From Alphaproteobacteria bacterium (GTDB lineage: Bacteria > Pseudomonadota > Alphaproteobacteria > Rhizobiales > Rhizobiaceae), in contig JANSYK010000003.1 of assembly GCA_024742485.1 (NCBI GenBank), positions 496,001 through 560,000 of the forward strand: a stretch of 64,000 nt of DNA. The letters are read 5' to 3'. Below are positions 17,667 to 27,049 of the stretch, piece by piece; the first letter of the stretch is position 1, and each line of letters starts with the position of its first letter. A program made the position numbers and the translations under genes. Under the pieces are notes generated by a model, which was not told the DNA's origin, searched no databases, and worked only from the letters and a program-made list of their open reading frames with translations.

Positions 17667-18710
17667 ATGACAAGGAACGCCTTGGGTATTGGTGTTGTCG
17701 GCACGGGCATGGCTGCGACACCACACGCCAGAGCGCTGCAAGACCTGGCGGATATTGCCGTAGTTCGCGGCGTATACTCCCGCAACAGTGAACGACGGGA
17801 GGCATTTGCGTCGCAGTTCGGATTTCCTGCCGCGGGATCAGTTGACGCGATGGCTGACGATCCTGACATTGATGCCGTCCTGCTGATAACACCACCCAAT
17901 CAGCGGCAGGAGCTTGTCAGCAGGTTCGCACGGGCCGGCAAGCACATACTGATGGAAAAGCCGGTCGAAAGAACGACAGACGCCGCGCAGCAACTGGTTG
18001 AGACCTGCGAACGGTGTGGCGTCAAACTCGGCATTGTATTCCAGAACCGGTTTCGCCAGACGTCACAGGCCCTGCGGCAATTGGTTGATGGCGGTACCAT
18101 GGGTGCCATCAGACTTGTCCAGGTCGAGGTTCCGTGGTGGCGGGACCAGTCCTACTACGACGAACCGGGCAGGGGAAGCTATGAACGGGACGGCGGCGGT
18201 GTGCTGATCAGCCAGGCGATCCATGCGCTCGACCTGATGTTGAGCATTGCGGGACCGGTTGCACAGGTTCAAGCCGTCGCTGCAACGACACCATTTCACC
18301 GGATGGAGTCTGAGGACTTCGTTTCCGGTGGGATGCGCTTCGAAAGTGGCGCCAGCGGATCATTGATGGCAACGACCGCTGCGTATCCCGGCGCAAGTGA
18401 ATCAATGACGCTAGGAAGCGAGAATGCCAGCGCTCATCTTCAGTCCGGCACGCTGCGGATCGATTGGCGGGACGGACGCAGTGAGACCATCAGCGAAACG
18501 GCAGGAACCGGCGGTGGCGCGGATCCGATGGCTTTTCCCCATGATTGGCACCGGAGCTTGATCAGTGATTTTGTCAGCGCTGTTCGGGATGGGCGGGAAC
18601 CGGCAATACCCGGTCGCGAAGCGCTCGGCGTGCATCGGTTGATAGACGCGTTGCTGGCGTCTTCAAAGCAGCAGCGCGCGGTGACCATCAACAAAAACTC
18701 CAGCAACTGA
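17667..18710 (+). CDS. Gfo/Idh/MocA family oxidoreductase (first of three)
   Basis: A 347-residue NAD(P)-dependent sugar dehydrogenase. The Rossmann motif is GVVGTGMAATPHARAL, and the EKP catalytic motif is ILMEKPVERT. The substrate face holds GGGVLISQAIHALDLML, with the His and Asp expected for inositol-dehydrogenase-like enzymes. The start lies one base after the ATPase stop. It is the first of three tandem paralogues, all different from each other, in the glucuronate operon. Members oxidise a hydroxyl, often C1, C2 or C3, of sugars, inositols or glycosides; which one here is unknown. Confidence 0.9.
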   Translation: MTRNALGIGVVGTGMAATPHARALQDLADIAVVRGVYSRNSERREAFASQFGFPAAGSVDAMADDPDIDAVLLITPPNQRQELVSRFARAGKHILMEKPVERTTDAAQQLVETCERCGVKLGIVFQNRFRQTSQALRQLVDGGTMGAIRLVQVEVPWWRDQSYYDEPGRGSYERDGGGVLISQAIHALDLMLSIAGPVAQVQAVAATTPFHRMESEDFVSGGMRFESGASGSLMATTAAYPGASESMTLGSENASAHLQSGTLRIDWRDGRSETISETAGTGGGADPMAFPHDWHRSLISDFVSAVRDGREPAIPGREALGVHRLIDALLASSKQQRAVTINKNSSN

Positions 18711-18719
18711 AGGTGCGTT

Positions 18720-19748
18720 ATGCATGATTTGAAACTTGCCGTAATTGGTGTCGATCATCGCCACATTTACGGACAACTTGCCGGAATGCTGGCACTGGGT
18801 TGCGTCTGCAAAGGTTGGTGGACCGAGGGCGATCCGCAACCGGTCGACGGATTCGTTGAACGGTTTCCCCATATTCCTCGTGTTGCTGATCGCAAAACCC
18901 TGCTTGACGACCCGGAGATTGACCTGGTGTTGATCGCCGATGTTCCGGTGCGGCGGGCTGAAAGAGCGATTGAGGCCATGCGGTCCGGCAAGGACGTGAT
19001 GACGGACAAACCCGGGTGTACAACCCTGTCCCAGCTGGAGGAGATTCGGCGGACGGTTGCGGAAACCGGTCGTATCTGGTCAATCGATTTTTCCGAGCGG
19101 TTTGAGGTGCCGGCGGTCACGCGAGCTGCCGAACTGGTTGAACAGGGTGCGATCGGGAAGGTTGTGCAAACCGCTGGTTTTGGCCCGCACCGGCTCAACC
19201 GGCACACAAGGCCTGATTGGTTTTTCGACAGTCAACAATATGGTGGCATTCTCTGCGATATCGCCTCGCATCAGATCGACCAGTTTCTGTTCTTCACCGG
19301 ATCTTCGGATGCCGAGATCGTTTCGGCCAGCATTGGAAACTTCGCCAATCCCGAGGACCCCGGACTGGAGGATTTCGGAGAAATTGTCGTTCGCGGGGAC
19401 AAGGGCAGGGGTTACATACGTGTCGACTGGTACACACCGGACGGGTTGCCGACCTGGGGTGACGGGAGGCTGACGATATTGGGGACCGAAGGAACGATTG
19501 AGCTGCGAAAATATGTTGATATTGCCGGTCGACCTGGAACCGACCATCTTTTCCTGGTCAATGGAACGCGCTGCGAATACATCGATGCCTCTGATGCGCC
19601 GCTGCCCTATTTCCAAAATCTCGCCAGCGATGTGAAAAACCGCACGGGCACTGCCATGCCTCAAACCCATTGTTTCAAGGTGATGGAACTGGCGATCCGC
19701 GCGCAAAACGACGCCGTGCGGCTCGGCGCCCTTCCGCTGCAATCCTGA
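18720..19748 (+). CDS. Gfo/Idh/MocA family oxidoreductase (second of three)
   Basis: A 342-residue paralogue. It departs from the family at both hallmark motifs: the N-terminal nucleotide loop reads VIGVDHRHIYGQ instead of GxGxxG/A, and EKP is replaced by DKP in DVMTDKPGCTT. The Lys that positions the substrate is kept. The C-terminal face has GGILCDIASHQIDQFLFF. This branch may bind its cofactor differently or act on a particular keto sugar. Its stop overlaps the next start (TGATG), so the three dehydrogenases are clearly co-translated. Confidence 0.86.
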   Translation: MHDLKLAVIGVDHRHIYGQLAGMLALGCVCKGWWTEGDPQPVDGFVERFPHIPRVADRKTLLDDPEIDLVLIADVPVRRAERAIEAMRSGKDVMTDKPGCTTLSQLEEIRRTVAETGRIWSIDFSERFEVPAVTRAAELVEQGAIGKVVQTAGFGPHRLNRHTRPDWFFDSQQYGGILCDIASHQIDQFLFFTGSSDAEIVSASIGNFANPEDPGLEDFGEIVVRGDKGRGYIRVDWYTPDGLPTWGDGRLTILGTEGTIELRKYVDIAGRPGTDHLFLVNGTRCEYIDASDAPLPYFQNLASDVKNRTGTAMPQTHCFKVMELAIRAQNDAVRLGALPLQS

Positions 19749-20845
19749 TGTTGAATGTCGCAATATTGGGCGCCGGAATTGGGGCGCAGCACATGGACGG
19801 TTATCTGGCTCTGCCGGAACGATTCAATGTCGTAACCATTTGCGATCTCGACATTGCCCGCGCTTCCAGTTTGGCGGACATGGCCAAAGGCTGCACGGTG
19901 ACGAGCGAAATTGCAGAGGTTCTTTCAGATCCGCGCGTTGACATTATCGATATCTGTTTGCCACCACATCTGCATGCGCCCGTTGCGAAGAATGCCCTGT
20001 CGGCCGGCAAACACGTTATCTGTGAAAAGCCATTTGCCTGCAGTGTCCTGGAGGCAGAAGACATTCTGGCCGCTGCAAGTGCCAGCCAATGCAAGATCAT
20101 GCCCATCTTTCAGTACCGCTATGGCAGAGGGTTGCGTCAATTGACCGGTCTGCAGGAGCGGGCACTGACAGGCAAACCGCTGGTTGCCACGGTTGAAACC
20201 CACTGGGACCGGGATGCTGACTACTATTCCGTTGCCTGGCGTGGACGCTGGAAAAGCGAGCGCGGGGGTGCCGTGCTTGGCCATGCCATCCACATCCATG
20301 ATTTGGTCACCCGGTATTTTGGAGCGGCAACCGAGGTCTCCGTGATGCTTGATACGCGCGTGAATCCGATTGAAACGGAGGATTGTGCGGCCATTGCCAT
20401 GAGGACAGCCTCCGGCGGTCTGGTGACCTCTTCCGTGACGTTGGGCGGAGCCGGGAACATGTCTCGAATGCGGTTGGTCTTCGATGCGTTGACCGCTGAA
20501 AGCGGCCGCAATCCCTATGCGCCCGGTTCCGACGACTGGACGTTTGTAAGCCGCAAGACCGAGGGACAATCGGCAATCGACAAAGCTCTTTCGGAAATCA
20601 GCAGGGAAATGGATGGTCAGCCGTCCGGATTTGCCGGCCAGTTTCTGGCGGTTTCAGACCATCTGGGCGGCAAACCTGCCGATATGGTGACGCCGGAGGA
20701 TGGGTTGCGGTCGATTGAACTCGTGGCGGCGATCTATCAGGCTGCACGAACCGGTGCTCGTGTTTCGCTGCCACTTGATAGAAGCCTGCCGATCTGCGCT
20801 GACTGGATCCCGGTTCAATTCCGTGGCGATCAATCCGATGCTTAA
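19748..20845 (+). CDS. Gfo/Idh/MocA family oxidoreductase (third of three)
   Basis: A 365-residue paralogue. The Rossmann motif is AILGAGIGAQHMDGYL and the EKP motif is VICEKPFACS. The substrate-side segment is GGAVLGHAIHIHDLV. The start overlaps the previous stop by one base, and its end overlaps uxaC by eight bases. Tight coupling to uxaC suggests that it works on the glucuronate side of the pathway, for example on a glucuronide before the free acid enters UxaC (inference). Confidence 0.9.
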   Translation: MLNVAILGAGIGAQHMDGYLALPERFNVVTICDLDIARASSLADMAKGCTVTSEIAEVLSDPRVDIIDICLPPHLHAPVAKNALSAGKHVICEKPFACSVLEAEDILAAASASQCKIMPIFQYRYGRGLRQLTGLQERALTGKPLVATVETHWDRDADYYSVAWRGRWKSERGGAVLGHAIHIHDLVTRYFGAATEVSVMLDTRVNPIETEDCAAIAMRTASGGLVTSSVTLGGAGNMSRMRLVFDALTAESGRNPYAPGSDDWTFVSRKTEGQSAIDKALSEISREMDGQPSGFAGQFLAVSDHLGGKPADMVTPEDGLRSIELVAAIYQAARTGARVSLPLDRSLPICADWIPVQFRGDQSDA

Positions 20846-22247
20846 TCATCCGGATCGTCTTTTCCCGACCGACACCAATGTGCGCGCCATTGCCCGAGCG
20901 CTCTACGAGACAGTTGAAGGTCTGCCAATCATCAGCCCGCATGGGCATACGGATCCGAAATGGTTTGCGGATAACGCCGCATTCAGCGATCCCGCTTCGC
21001 TCCTGGTGGTTCCGGACCACTATGTCCTGCGAATGCTGTTCAGCCAGGGAATAACGCCCGAACAACTAGGGCTTGCCCGGCTGGATGAAGATGCGCTGGA
21101 GTTTGACACCGAAGCCGTCTGGGCAAACTTTGCCGACAACTATCATCTGTTTCGCGGGACTCCGACACGCGTCTGGCTCGATCACACTTTCGAAACGCTG
21201 TTCAATCTCGATGTACCGCTGAGCTCATCGACGGCAAAACTGTATTTTCAAACGATCAATAGGTCCTTGAGCCAGGCGGCGTTTCGTCCACGGGCAATGT
21301 TTGAACGATTCAACATCGAAGTTCTGGCTACAACCGAAAGCGCGCTTGATGATCTTGCAAGCCATGCCGCATTGGCTGGGTCTGGCTGGCCGGGCCGGGT
21401 GATAACAACCTATCGGCCTGATGCGATTTCGGATCCGGATGATTCGAATTTTCGGCACAATCTCGAAACGCTGGGCGAAATAACGGATTGCGATACTGCC
21501 AGCTGGGCGGGGTACCTTGAGGCCCATCGCAAACGCCGCGCCTTTTTTCGTGACCACGGTGCGACCGCTACTGACCATGGATTTGGCAGTGCCGGAACAG
21601 CCGATTTGTCTGAAGCAGAATGTGAGGCCCTGTTTACGCGCATCGTGGCCAACAGCAGCGATGACTCTGATCATGCGCTCTTTCGCGCCCAGTTTCTCAC
21701 GGAAATGGCGAAAATGAGCATCGAGGATGGAATGGTCATGCAGATCCATCCCGGGTCAATGCGAAATCACAACAGTTCGATCCTGACCCGCTATGGCCGC
21801 GACAAGGGCTTCGATATCCCGACAAGAACAGACTATGTCGCTGCGTTACGACCGCTGCTCAACCGTGTCGGAATGAACTCGCAACTGACCCTGATCGTGT
21901 TCACGCTGGATGAAACGACTTATGGGCGCGAACTGGCGCCTTTGGCTGGCGTCTATCCGGCACTGAAACTTGGACCTCCCTGGTGGTTTTTCGACAGCCC
22001 CGACGGCATGATGCGATTTCGGGAGCAGACCACCGAAACGGCAGGATTTTACAACACGGTAGGGTTCAACGATGACACGCGGGCCTTTCCGTCAATCCCG
22101 GCCCGTCATGATATGGCCCGCCGCGTTGACTGCGCCTATCTGGCCCAAAGAGTTGCCGACCACCGGTTGCGAGAGAGTGAAGCACATGAAATTGCGCGTG
22201 ATCTCGCCTACGAGTTGCCCAGGAAAAACTATCGCTTGATGGGATAA
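20838..22247 (+). CDS. uxaC: Glucuronate (uronate) isomerase
   Basis: A 469-residue amidohydrolase-fold enzyme, the usual UxaC length. It converts D-glucuronate to D-fructuronate, or galacturonate to tagaturonate. The N-terminal metal motif is IISPHGHTDPKWFADN; further landmarks are DNYHLFRGTPTRVWLDHTF, VMQIHPGSMRNHN, and PPWWFFDSPDGMMRF with the closing GFNDDTRAFPSIPARHD. The ATG at 20838 gives the standard N-terminus; a GTG at 20823 is possible. It overlaps the third Gfo/Idh/MocA gene and is followed 45 bases later by uxuB. Confidence 0.95.
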   Translation: MLNHPDRLFPTDTNVRAIARALYETVEGLPIISPHGHTDPKWFADNAAFSDPASLLVVPDHYVLRMLFSQGITPEQLGLARLDEDALEFDTEAVWANFADNYHLFRGTPTRVWLDHTFETLFNLDVPLSSSTAKLYFQTINRSLSQAAFRPRAMFERFNIEVLATTESALDDLASHAALAGSGWPGRVITTYRPDAISDPDDSNFRHNLETLGEITDCDTASWAGYLEAHRKRRAFFRDHGATATDHGFGSAGTADLSEAECEALFTRIVANSSDDSDHALFRAQFLTEMAKMSIEDGMVMQIHPGSMRNHNSSILTRYGRDKGFDIPTRTDYVAALRPLLNRVGMNSQLTLIVFTLDETTYGRELAPLAGVYPALKLGPPWWFFDSPDGMMRFREQTTETAGFYNTVGFNDDTRAFPSIPARHDMARRVDCAYLAQRVADHRLRESEAHEIARDLAYELPRKNYRLMG

Positions 22248-22292
22248 TTAACGCAGCCCAGATGCCACGGGATCAAGAATTACGGGTGCCAC

Positions 22293-23762
22293 TTGAAGCG
22301 AATCTCAACAACCGTAGCGAACACGTACCGGGGACCGGCCAGCTTGCCGTCCTATGACCGGCATCGTGTCACACCATCCATCGTTCATTTGGGTGTTGGT
22401 GCCTTTCACAGGGCGCACCAGGCTGTCTATATCGATGATTGTCTCGGCGAGGATCCGAATTGGGCGATCACTGGCGCCAGCCTTCGCAACCGTGCCACTC
22501 GAGATGCACTTGCACCGCAGGATTGCCTCTACACCGTTGCGGTCAGGCATGGTTCGAAAACAGAATTGCGGGTTATCGGATCCATCAAGGAACTGTTGCA
22601 CTGTCCTGGGGACAATAAGCCGATTATCGATCGTATCGCGTCGCCGGAGACCCGTGTGGTGACGCTGACCGTCACCGAAAAAGCCTATTGCCACAATCCG
22701 GCAACGGGCGACCTCGATATGCAGCACGCTGACATTGCGGCGGATTTGCGCCAGCCGAGAAACCCACGGTCGGTCCCGGGCCTCCTTGTCGCCGCGCTGG
22801 CGGAACGGCGTGCCAAAAAGCTTCCACCGGTGTCGATTGTCAGCTGCGACAACCTTCCGGCCAACGGCGCCACGCTTGCGCATGTTGTTCGCCGATTTGC
22901 CGAACGCACCGATCCGGCACTGGCACAATGGATCGCGTCCGAAATCTCTTTCCCATCGACAATGGTGGATCGGATCGTCCCGGCCACGACTGATGCTGAC
23001 CGGATGGAGATTGCTGAACTGGCAGGCTATGACGATGCATGGCCGGTCGTGACCGAGCCGTTCAGCCAGTGGGTGGTCGAGGATCGGTTTGTCGCTGGTC
23101 GGCCACCTCTGGAGAACGCGGGTGTCCTCATGGCTGCCGATGTCGAACCCTTTGAATTGATGAAGCTGCGGTTGCTGAACGGCAGCCATTCGGCGCTTGC
23201 CTATCTCGGAGTTCAGGCTGAATTCGACACCGTCAGCGACGCGGTGGCAGATGCACAAATCAGGCAATTTCTTGAGGCCATGATGTGTCGCGAAATCATG
23301 CCGACACTGCAGGTGCCCGGCGTCGACCTGAACGCCTATGTCGCGTCTCTGTTGAACCGGTTTGCCAACACGGCACTCAATCACCGCACAATGCAGATCG
23401 CCATGGACGGATCGCAGAAAATCCCCCAGAGAATTCTCGGCACCATTCGGGAATGCCGGCGCACGAACAGGACGCATGATCGGCTGATTCTTGCCGTTGC
23501 AGCCTGGATCCGGCATCTTGCCGGCAAGACTGCGAACGGGCAGGTTTATGTGGTCGAGGATCCACAGGCTCGATATTTTGGTGAGGTTGCCGCGACAACG
23601 CTGCCTGATGTCAATGCGTTTGGAGCCGCCATTCTCGACATCGAATCCGTGTTTGGCCGCGATCTGTCCAGTGATGAAAGCTTTCGATCAAGGGTCTTGA
23701 GCCAGTTGCGGATTTTGTTCGAAAGTGGTCCGGCCGCAGCTCTGGCGATGTTTGAGAATTAG
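22293..23762 (+). CDS. uxuB: Fructuronate reductase (mannitol dehydrogenase family)
   Basis: A 489-residue polyol dehydrogenase that reduces D-fructuronate to D-mannonate. Motifs agree with E. coli UxuB: IVHLGVGAFHRAHQAVY, VTLTVTEKAYC, VSCDNLPANG, FPSTMVDRIVP, the catalytic segment MKLRLLNGSHSALAYLG (Lys, Asn and His) and QIAMDGSQKIPQR. The start is TTG at 22293, since no ATG gives the expected N-terminus. Its product is the substrate of UxuA. It is the last gene of the long operon; no obvious terminator follows. Confidence 0.95.
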   Translation: MKRISTTVANTYRGPASLPSYDRHRVTPSIVHLGVGAFHRAHQAVYIDDCLGEDPNWAITGASLRNRATRDALAPQDCLYTVAVRHGSKTELRVIGSIKELLHCPGDNKPIIDRIASPETRVVTLTVTEKAYCHNPATGDLDMQHADIAADLRQPRNPRSVPGLLVAALAERRAKKLPPVSIVSCDNLPANGATLAHVVRRFAERTDPALAQWIASEISFPSTMVDRIVPATTDADRMEIAELAGYDDAWPVVTEPFSQWVVEDRFVAGRPPLENAGVLMAADVEPFELMKLRLLNGSHSALAYLGVQAEFDTVSDAVADAQIRQFLEAMMCREIMPTLQVPGVDLNAYVASLLNRFANTALNHRTMQIAMDGSQKIPQRILGTIRECRRTNRTHDRLILAVAAWIRHLAGKTANGQVYVVEDPQARYFGEVAATTLPDVNAFGAAILDIESVFGRDLSSDESFRSRVLSQLRILFESGPAAALAMFEN

Positions 23763-23912
23763 CGGCCGGTGCCTTGCAGATTGTCCGCACTGCTCATATC
23801 TGAAAATTGGCTTCGGTTAGACATCAGATAAAGGGTCTGTTTTTATACCGGCCACGGTCAAATCGAACACGAATATCGGCACGTGACAGAGGCTTCGCAT
23901 CGGGTAAATTGA

Positions 23913-24857
23913 ATGGATTACAAGGATTATTATGAGGTCCTGGGGCTGGAGCGCACCGCCACGCAGGATGAAATAAAACGCGCCTATCGCAAACTGGCGC
24001 GGAAATACCATCCCGACGTGAACAAGGAATCCGGCGCGGAAAGCAAATTCAAGGAGGCGGGCGAAGCTTACGAGGTCCTCAAGGATCCGGAAAAACGTGC
24101 CGCCTATGATCAACTGGGTGCCAATTGGCAGGCCGGGCAGGATTTCCAACCGCCGCCCGGATGGGACCAGGGGTTTGAATATTCCAGCCAAGGTCCCGGT
24201 GACGAGTCGGCGTTCAGCGACTTCTTTGAAAATCTCTTCGGTCAGGGGCGGTCATCCCAGGCGGGACGCCAGACCCGCCATGAGTTCCATGCGCACGGAC
24301 AGGATCACCATGCCAAGATCATGATCGATCTCAAGGACGCCTACGAGGGTGCGACACGGGCAATATCTTTGCGTGCGCCCGAGGTCGACGCGTCCGGGCA
24401 TGTGAGCGTTCGCGATCGTTCGATCAAGGTCAAGATCCCGAAGGGCATCACCGAGGGGCAACATATCCGGCTTGCCGGACAGGGAACGCCGGGCGTCGGT
24501 CAGGGGCAGGCAGGGGATCTGTATCTGGAGATTCATTTCCAGCCGGATCCGACATTCAGCGTTGATGGCAGGGATGTCTACATCAATCTGCCCATCACGC
24601 CCTGGGAGGCGGCGCTCGGCGGCAAGGTCAAATGTCCCACGCCAGCCGGCGCGGTCGATCTGAAGGTCCCTGAGAACGCGCGGACTGGGCAAAAACTCCG
24701 GCTGAAGGGACGCGGTATTCCCGGCAAGACTGCCGGTGATCTCTATGCGGTGCTGCAGATTGCGGTTCCACCGGCACGCACCGCACAGGATCGCGAATTC
24801 TATGAACGCATGTCGCGTGACATGAACTTCAATCCACGCGCCAAATTGGGGGGCTGA
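23913..24857 (+). CDS. cbpA: Curved DNA-binding protein / DnaJ-class co-chaperone CbpA
   Basis: A 314-residue J-domain protein. The J domain (residues 1-70) carries the HPD motif in [11 protein letters not shown] Gly/Phe-poor linker with [16 protein letters not shown] follows, then two DnaJ C-terminal beta domains (from about residue 125) without the zinc-finger repeats of true DnaJ, which marks the CbpA class. It stimulates DnaK and binds curved DNA. The CbpM-like modulator gene begins five bases after its stop, the standard arrangement. Confidence 0.93.
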   Translation: MDYKDYYEVLGLERTATQDEIKRAYRKLARKYHPDVNKESGAESKFKEAGEAYEVLKDPEKRAAYDQLGANWQAGQDFQPPPGWDQGFEYSSQGPGDESAFSDFFENLFGQGRSSQAGRQTRHEFHAHGQDHHAKIMIDLKDAYEGATRAISLRAPEVDASGHVSVRDRSIKVKIPKGITEGQHIRLAGQGTPGVGQGQAGDLYLEIHFQPDPTFSVDGRDVYINLPITPWEAALGGKVKCPTPAGAVDLKVPENARTGQKLRLKGRGIPGKTAGDLYAVLQIAVPPARTAQDREFYERMSRDMNFNPRAKLGG

Positions 24858-24862
24858 CGGGC

Positions 24863-25201
24863 ATGGCGAAACATCCAGCAAGTGTGGTCGCAGGAGAAAT
24901 CATAGAAGTCGTGTCCCTGGCGGAGTTGTGCCGGTCCTGTGGCGTTCAATCGGAATGGGTGGTCGAACTGGTTGATGAAGGCATTCTGGAGCCGCAGGGA
25001 TCCGATCCGTCGGCCTGGCGGTTTTCCGCCGTCAGCATCACCCGGACCCGTGTCGCCTGGAGGCTCCAGCATGATCTGGGCGTCAATCGGGCAGGCATCG
25101 CGCTGGCGCTTAATCTGCTCGATGAACGTCAGGAGCTGCATGTTCACCTGCAGCGGCTTGAACGGTCCCTCGACGACACATCTTCGGATTCGGATTTCTG
25201 A
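24863..25201 (+). CDS. cbpM: CbpM-like chaperone modulator
   Basis: A 112-residue MerR-HTH-like protein directly after cbpA. It shows VVSLAELCRSCGVQSEWVVELVDEGILEPQ at the start and a helix with ALALNLLDERQELHVHLQRLE near the end, as in CbpM, which binds the J domain of CbpA and blocks its activity. Its length is that of the family. The position five bases after cbpA supports the call more strongly than the sequence does. Confidence 0.85.
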   Translation: MAKHPASVVAGEIIEVVSLAELCRSCGVQSEWVVELVDEGILEPQGSDPSAWRFSAVSITRTRVAWRLQHDLGVNRAGIALALNLLDERQELHVHLQRLERSLDDTSSDSDF

Positions 25202-25257
25202 ATTCGCGCGGCTGATGCCGCTGCTGAAACGACAATCGCGAATTCAAATGAAAGCAA

Positions 25258-25332
25258 TGGCTGGGGCGGCTGGATTCGAACCAGCGCATGGCGATACCAA
25301 AAACCGCTGCCTTACCGCTTGGCTACGCCCCA
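25258..25332 (-). tRNA. tRNA-Gln(TTG)
   Basis: The minus strand folds as a 75-nt tRNA with the acceptor TGGGGCG/CGCCCCA, discriminator G and an encoded CCA. The anticodon arm GCGGT-TTTTGGT-ATCGC gives anticodon TTG for glutamine. The T arm is CTGGTTCGAATCCAG. Confidence 0.95.
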
Positions 25333-25431
25333 ACTATGTCATGGCCACATGGGGCCGGACGGACCATGCGTTTACCATCTCACCGGTAAAATTCAAGCGT
25401 TCGTTGCTGAAAAAAGTTCTGCAACGCCATA

Positions 25432-26814
25432 TCACGCCGCAGGCAACCGCAATGGATCGCCCGATGACGGAAAATGGTGTTGAGTCGTTCGAAAACGGGC
25501 GGTCAGTTGCAGCCCCGCGACAGCCATGAACATCATCAGCCAGATCGGATCAATGCGTCTCAGAAAGAATGATTCAAGAAATGACAGCAGGGTCATGAAG
25601 ACGAGGATCATCATGAACAGGTCCGCAAGATTGCCATTCGCACGAATCCGGCAGGCTTTGAGATAATTGAACACCGGCACGATATAGAGTGCCCACAACA
25701 AGATCACAAACCCGACAAGACCGGTTGTCACTGCCATATCGACGAAGTTGCTGTGTCCGTGCACAATGCCGCGAAAGTCCCAGGCGTGGTCAAACGGAAA
25801 CTCGATATCGCGGACGGTCGGCGTGCCCCAGAAACTGTCATAGCCCGTGCCAAACCACAGATTCTTGCTGACATTTTCCAATCCATACTGCCAAAGTGTG
25901 ACCCGCCCGGTAAAGGTCGGATCGCCAATGAAGAGTTCCGCATAGGAGGCCCAGTTGTCCGAATAGATGGTTCCAAGGGTCAACCCCGTCATGATGGCCG
26001 CAACGGTGACGTACAGGCCAACGGTCAATTGAGGAAGACCAACGATGCGCCCAGCAAGAACGACTGCGATCGCGATCGGCAGGAGACCAATGGTGGTCTT
26101 CGACCCGGTCTGAATGACGAAAAGGAGAGCCAGAACCGTTATGATTGCGCCAGCCAGATGCAGTTTGGACCGCCACAGATAGATCCCGAACATGACGAAA
26201 ACCGACATCACCGGGCCAGCAACATTCTTGTGCGAAAAGTGGCCGTGCCACAGACCGGCATGTTGCGGCTCATATTTGCTGCTTCCATGGATGGCGAGTT
26301 CCGGAAGAAATGTGATTCCGGCGTAACTGACAGCAAGCACGGTCAGGATTGCGGCGGCGGCAATGCGCTGGAAGGCTTTCTCGTCAGGCGGCAGAAGAAC
26401 AATCCCGGCGGCAATCAGCATTCCGATGAGTGTCAAAGCGACAGATCGTGCAGCATCTCCAGGTTCTGGCGCGACAATGACCGATATCAGGAGCACGCCT
26501 CCAACGGCCAGCCAGGTGGGTGCCAGAAACGCACTCAACAGCCGTCGATTGACCAATGTGGCCAAGCCGAGAAGGGCTATGGTGCCTGCAATCAAAAAAC
26601 CGATCTGATTGAGGCGGTCGCCTTCCACCCCTTCCTCCTCGATGAACAGGCTGACCGCTCCGAATGGACGCAGCGACAGCATCAACAGGCAAAAAGACAG
26701 GTAGGCCAGCACCGAGGCAGTGAGATGCACGGACTTTTGGTGGTTCGGTGCCATTTGTCCAATAGGCACCGAGCGTCCCGGCGTTTCTATTTGATCTGCA
26801 ACTGACACGGACAT
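25432..26814 (-). CDS. O-antigen ligase/polymerase-like membrane protein
   Basis: A 460-residue protein with about ten hydrophobic segments. The large periplasmic loop near the C-terminal half has the Wzy/WaaL-like pattern GHFSHKNVAGPVMSVF and later WFGTGYDSFWGT with FDHAWDFRGIVHGHSNFVDMAVTTG, where His residues are typical of O-antigen ligase domain proteins such as ExoQ. It probably polymerises or ligates an exopolysaccharide or lipopolysaccharide unit. The start at 26814 is chosen over an upstream extension to 26991 because the extension overlaps the repeated element and lacks membrane character. No glycosyltransferases lie near it. Confidence 0.82.
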   Translation of the reverse strand: MSVSVADQIETPGRSVPIGQMAPNHQKSVHLTASVLAYLSFCLLMLSLRPFGAVSLFIEEEGVEGDRLNQIGFLIAGTIALLGLATLVNRRLLSAFLAPTWLAVGGVLLISVIVAPEPGDAARSVALTLIGMLIAAGIVLLPPDEKAFQRIAAAAILTVLAVSYAGITFLPELAIHGSSKYEPQHAGLWHGHFSHKNVAGPVMSVFVMFGIYLWRSKLHLAGAIITVLALLFVIQTGSKTTIGLLPIAIAVVLAGRIVGLPQLTVGLYVTVAAIMTGLTLGTIYSDNWASYAELFIGDPTFTGRVTLWQYGLENVSKNLWFGTGYDSFWGTPTVRDIEFPFDHAWDFRGIVHGHSNFVDMAVTTGLVGFVILLWALYIVPVFNYLKACRIRANGNLADLFMMILVFMTLLSFLESFFLRRIDPIWLMMFMAVAGLQLTARFRTTQHHFPSSGDPLRLPAA

Positions 26815-26870
26815 TGACTGCTCGCCTTGGCACGATGGTGATGTCGTACCCGGTTGACCTGGACTGTTGC

Positions 26871-26955
26871 ACGTTTTGTCAGAAACGTGACAACGGGCTC
26901 GACCGTTGATTTCGTTGATGCATTCAGATTTTGCCGATTCCGTCAAAACCTGAAT
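26871..26955 (+). repeat. Dispersed 85-nt structured element, copy 1
   Basis: Aligns without gaps to 35044-35128; I count about 69 of 85 identical positions, with the two ends and a central GTTGATTTC best conserved. Two stem-loops are possible: TTGTCA-gaaacg-TGACAA near the left end and TTTTG-N10-CAAAA near the right end. It lies 95 bases beyond the betA stop and 57 bases upstream of the O-antigen ligase-like gene. Confidence 0.7.
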
Positions 26956-27049
26956 TGCTCTTTGACACAAACGCAATCCAACGCTTGTCAAAGACCATCC
27001 CCGATGAAGGTTAAATCATCGTTTCAGCACGTTTGTCCGTGGATCGACC

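Noticed and set aside
22305-23516. Open frame of 403 codons antisense to uxuB
   Set aside because: A shadow of the well-supported fructuronate reductase gene.
26815-26991. N-terminal extension of the O-antigen ligase-like protein
   Set aside because: The extension translates the repeated 85-nt element and lacks any membrane or signal character; the ATG at 26814 is a better start.
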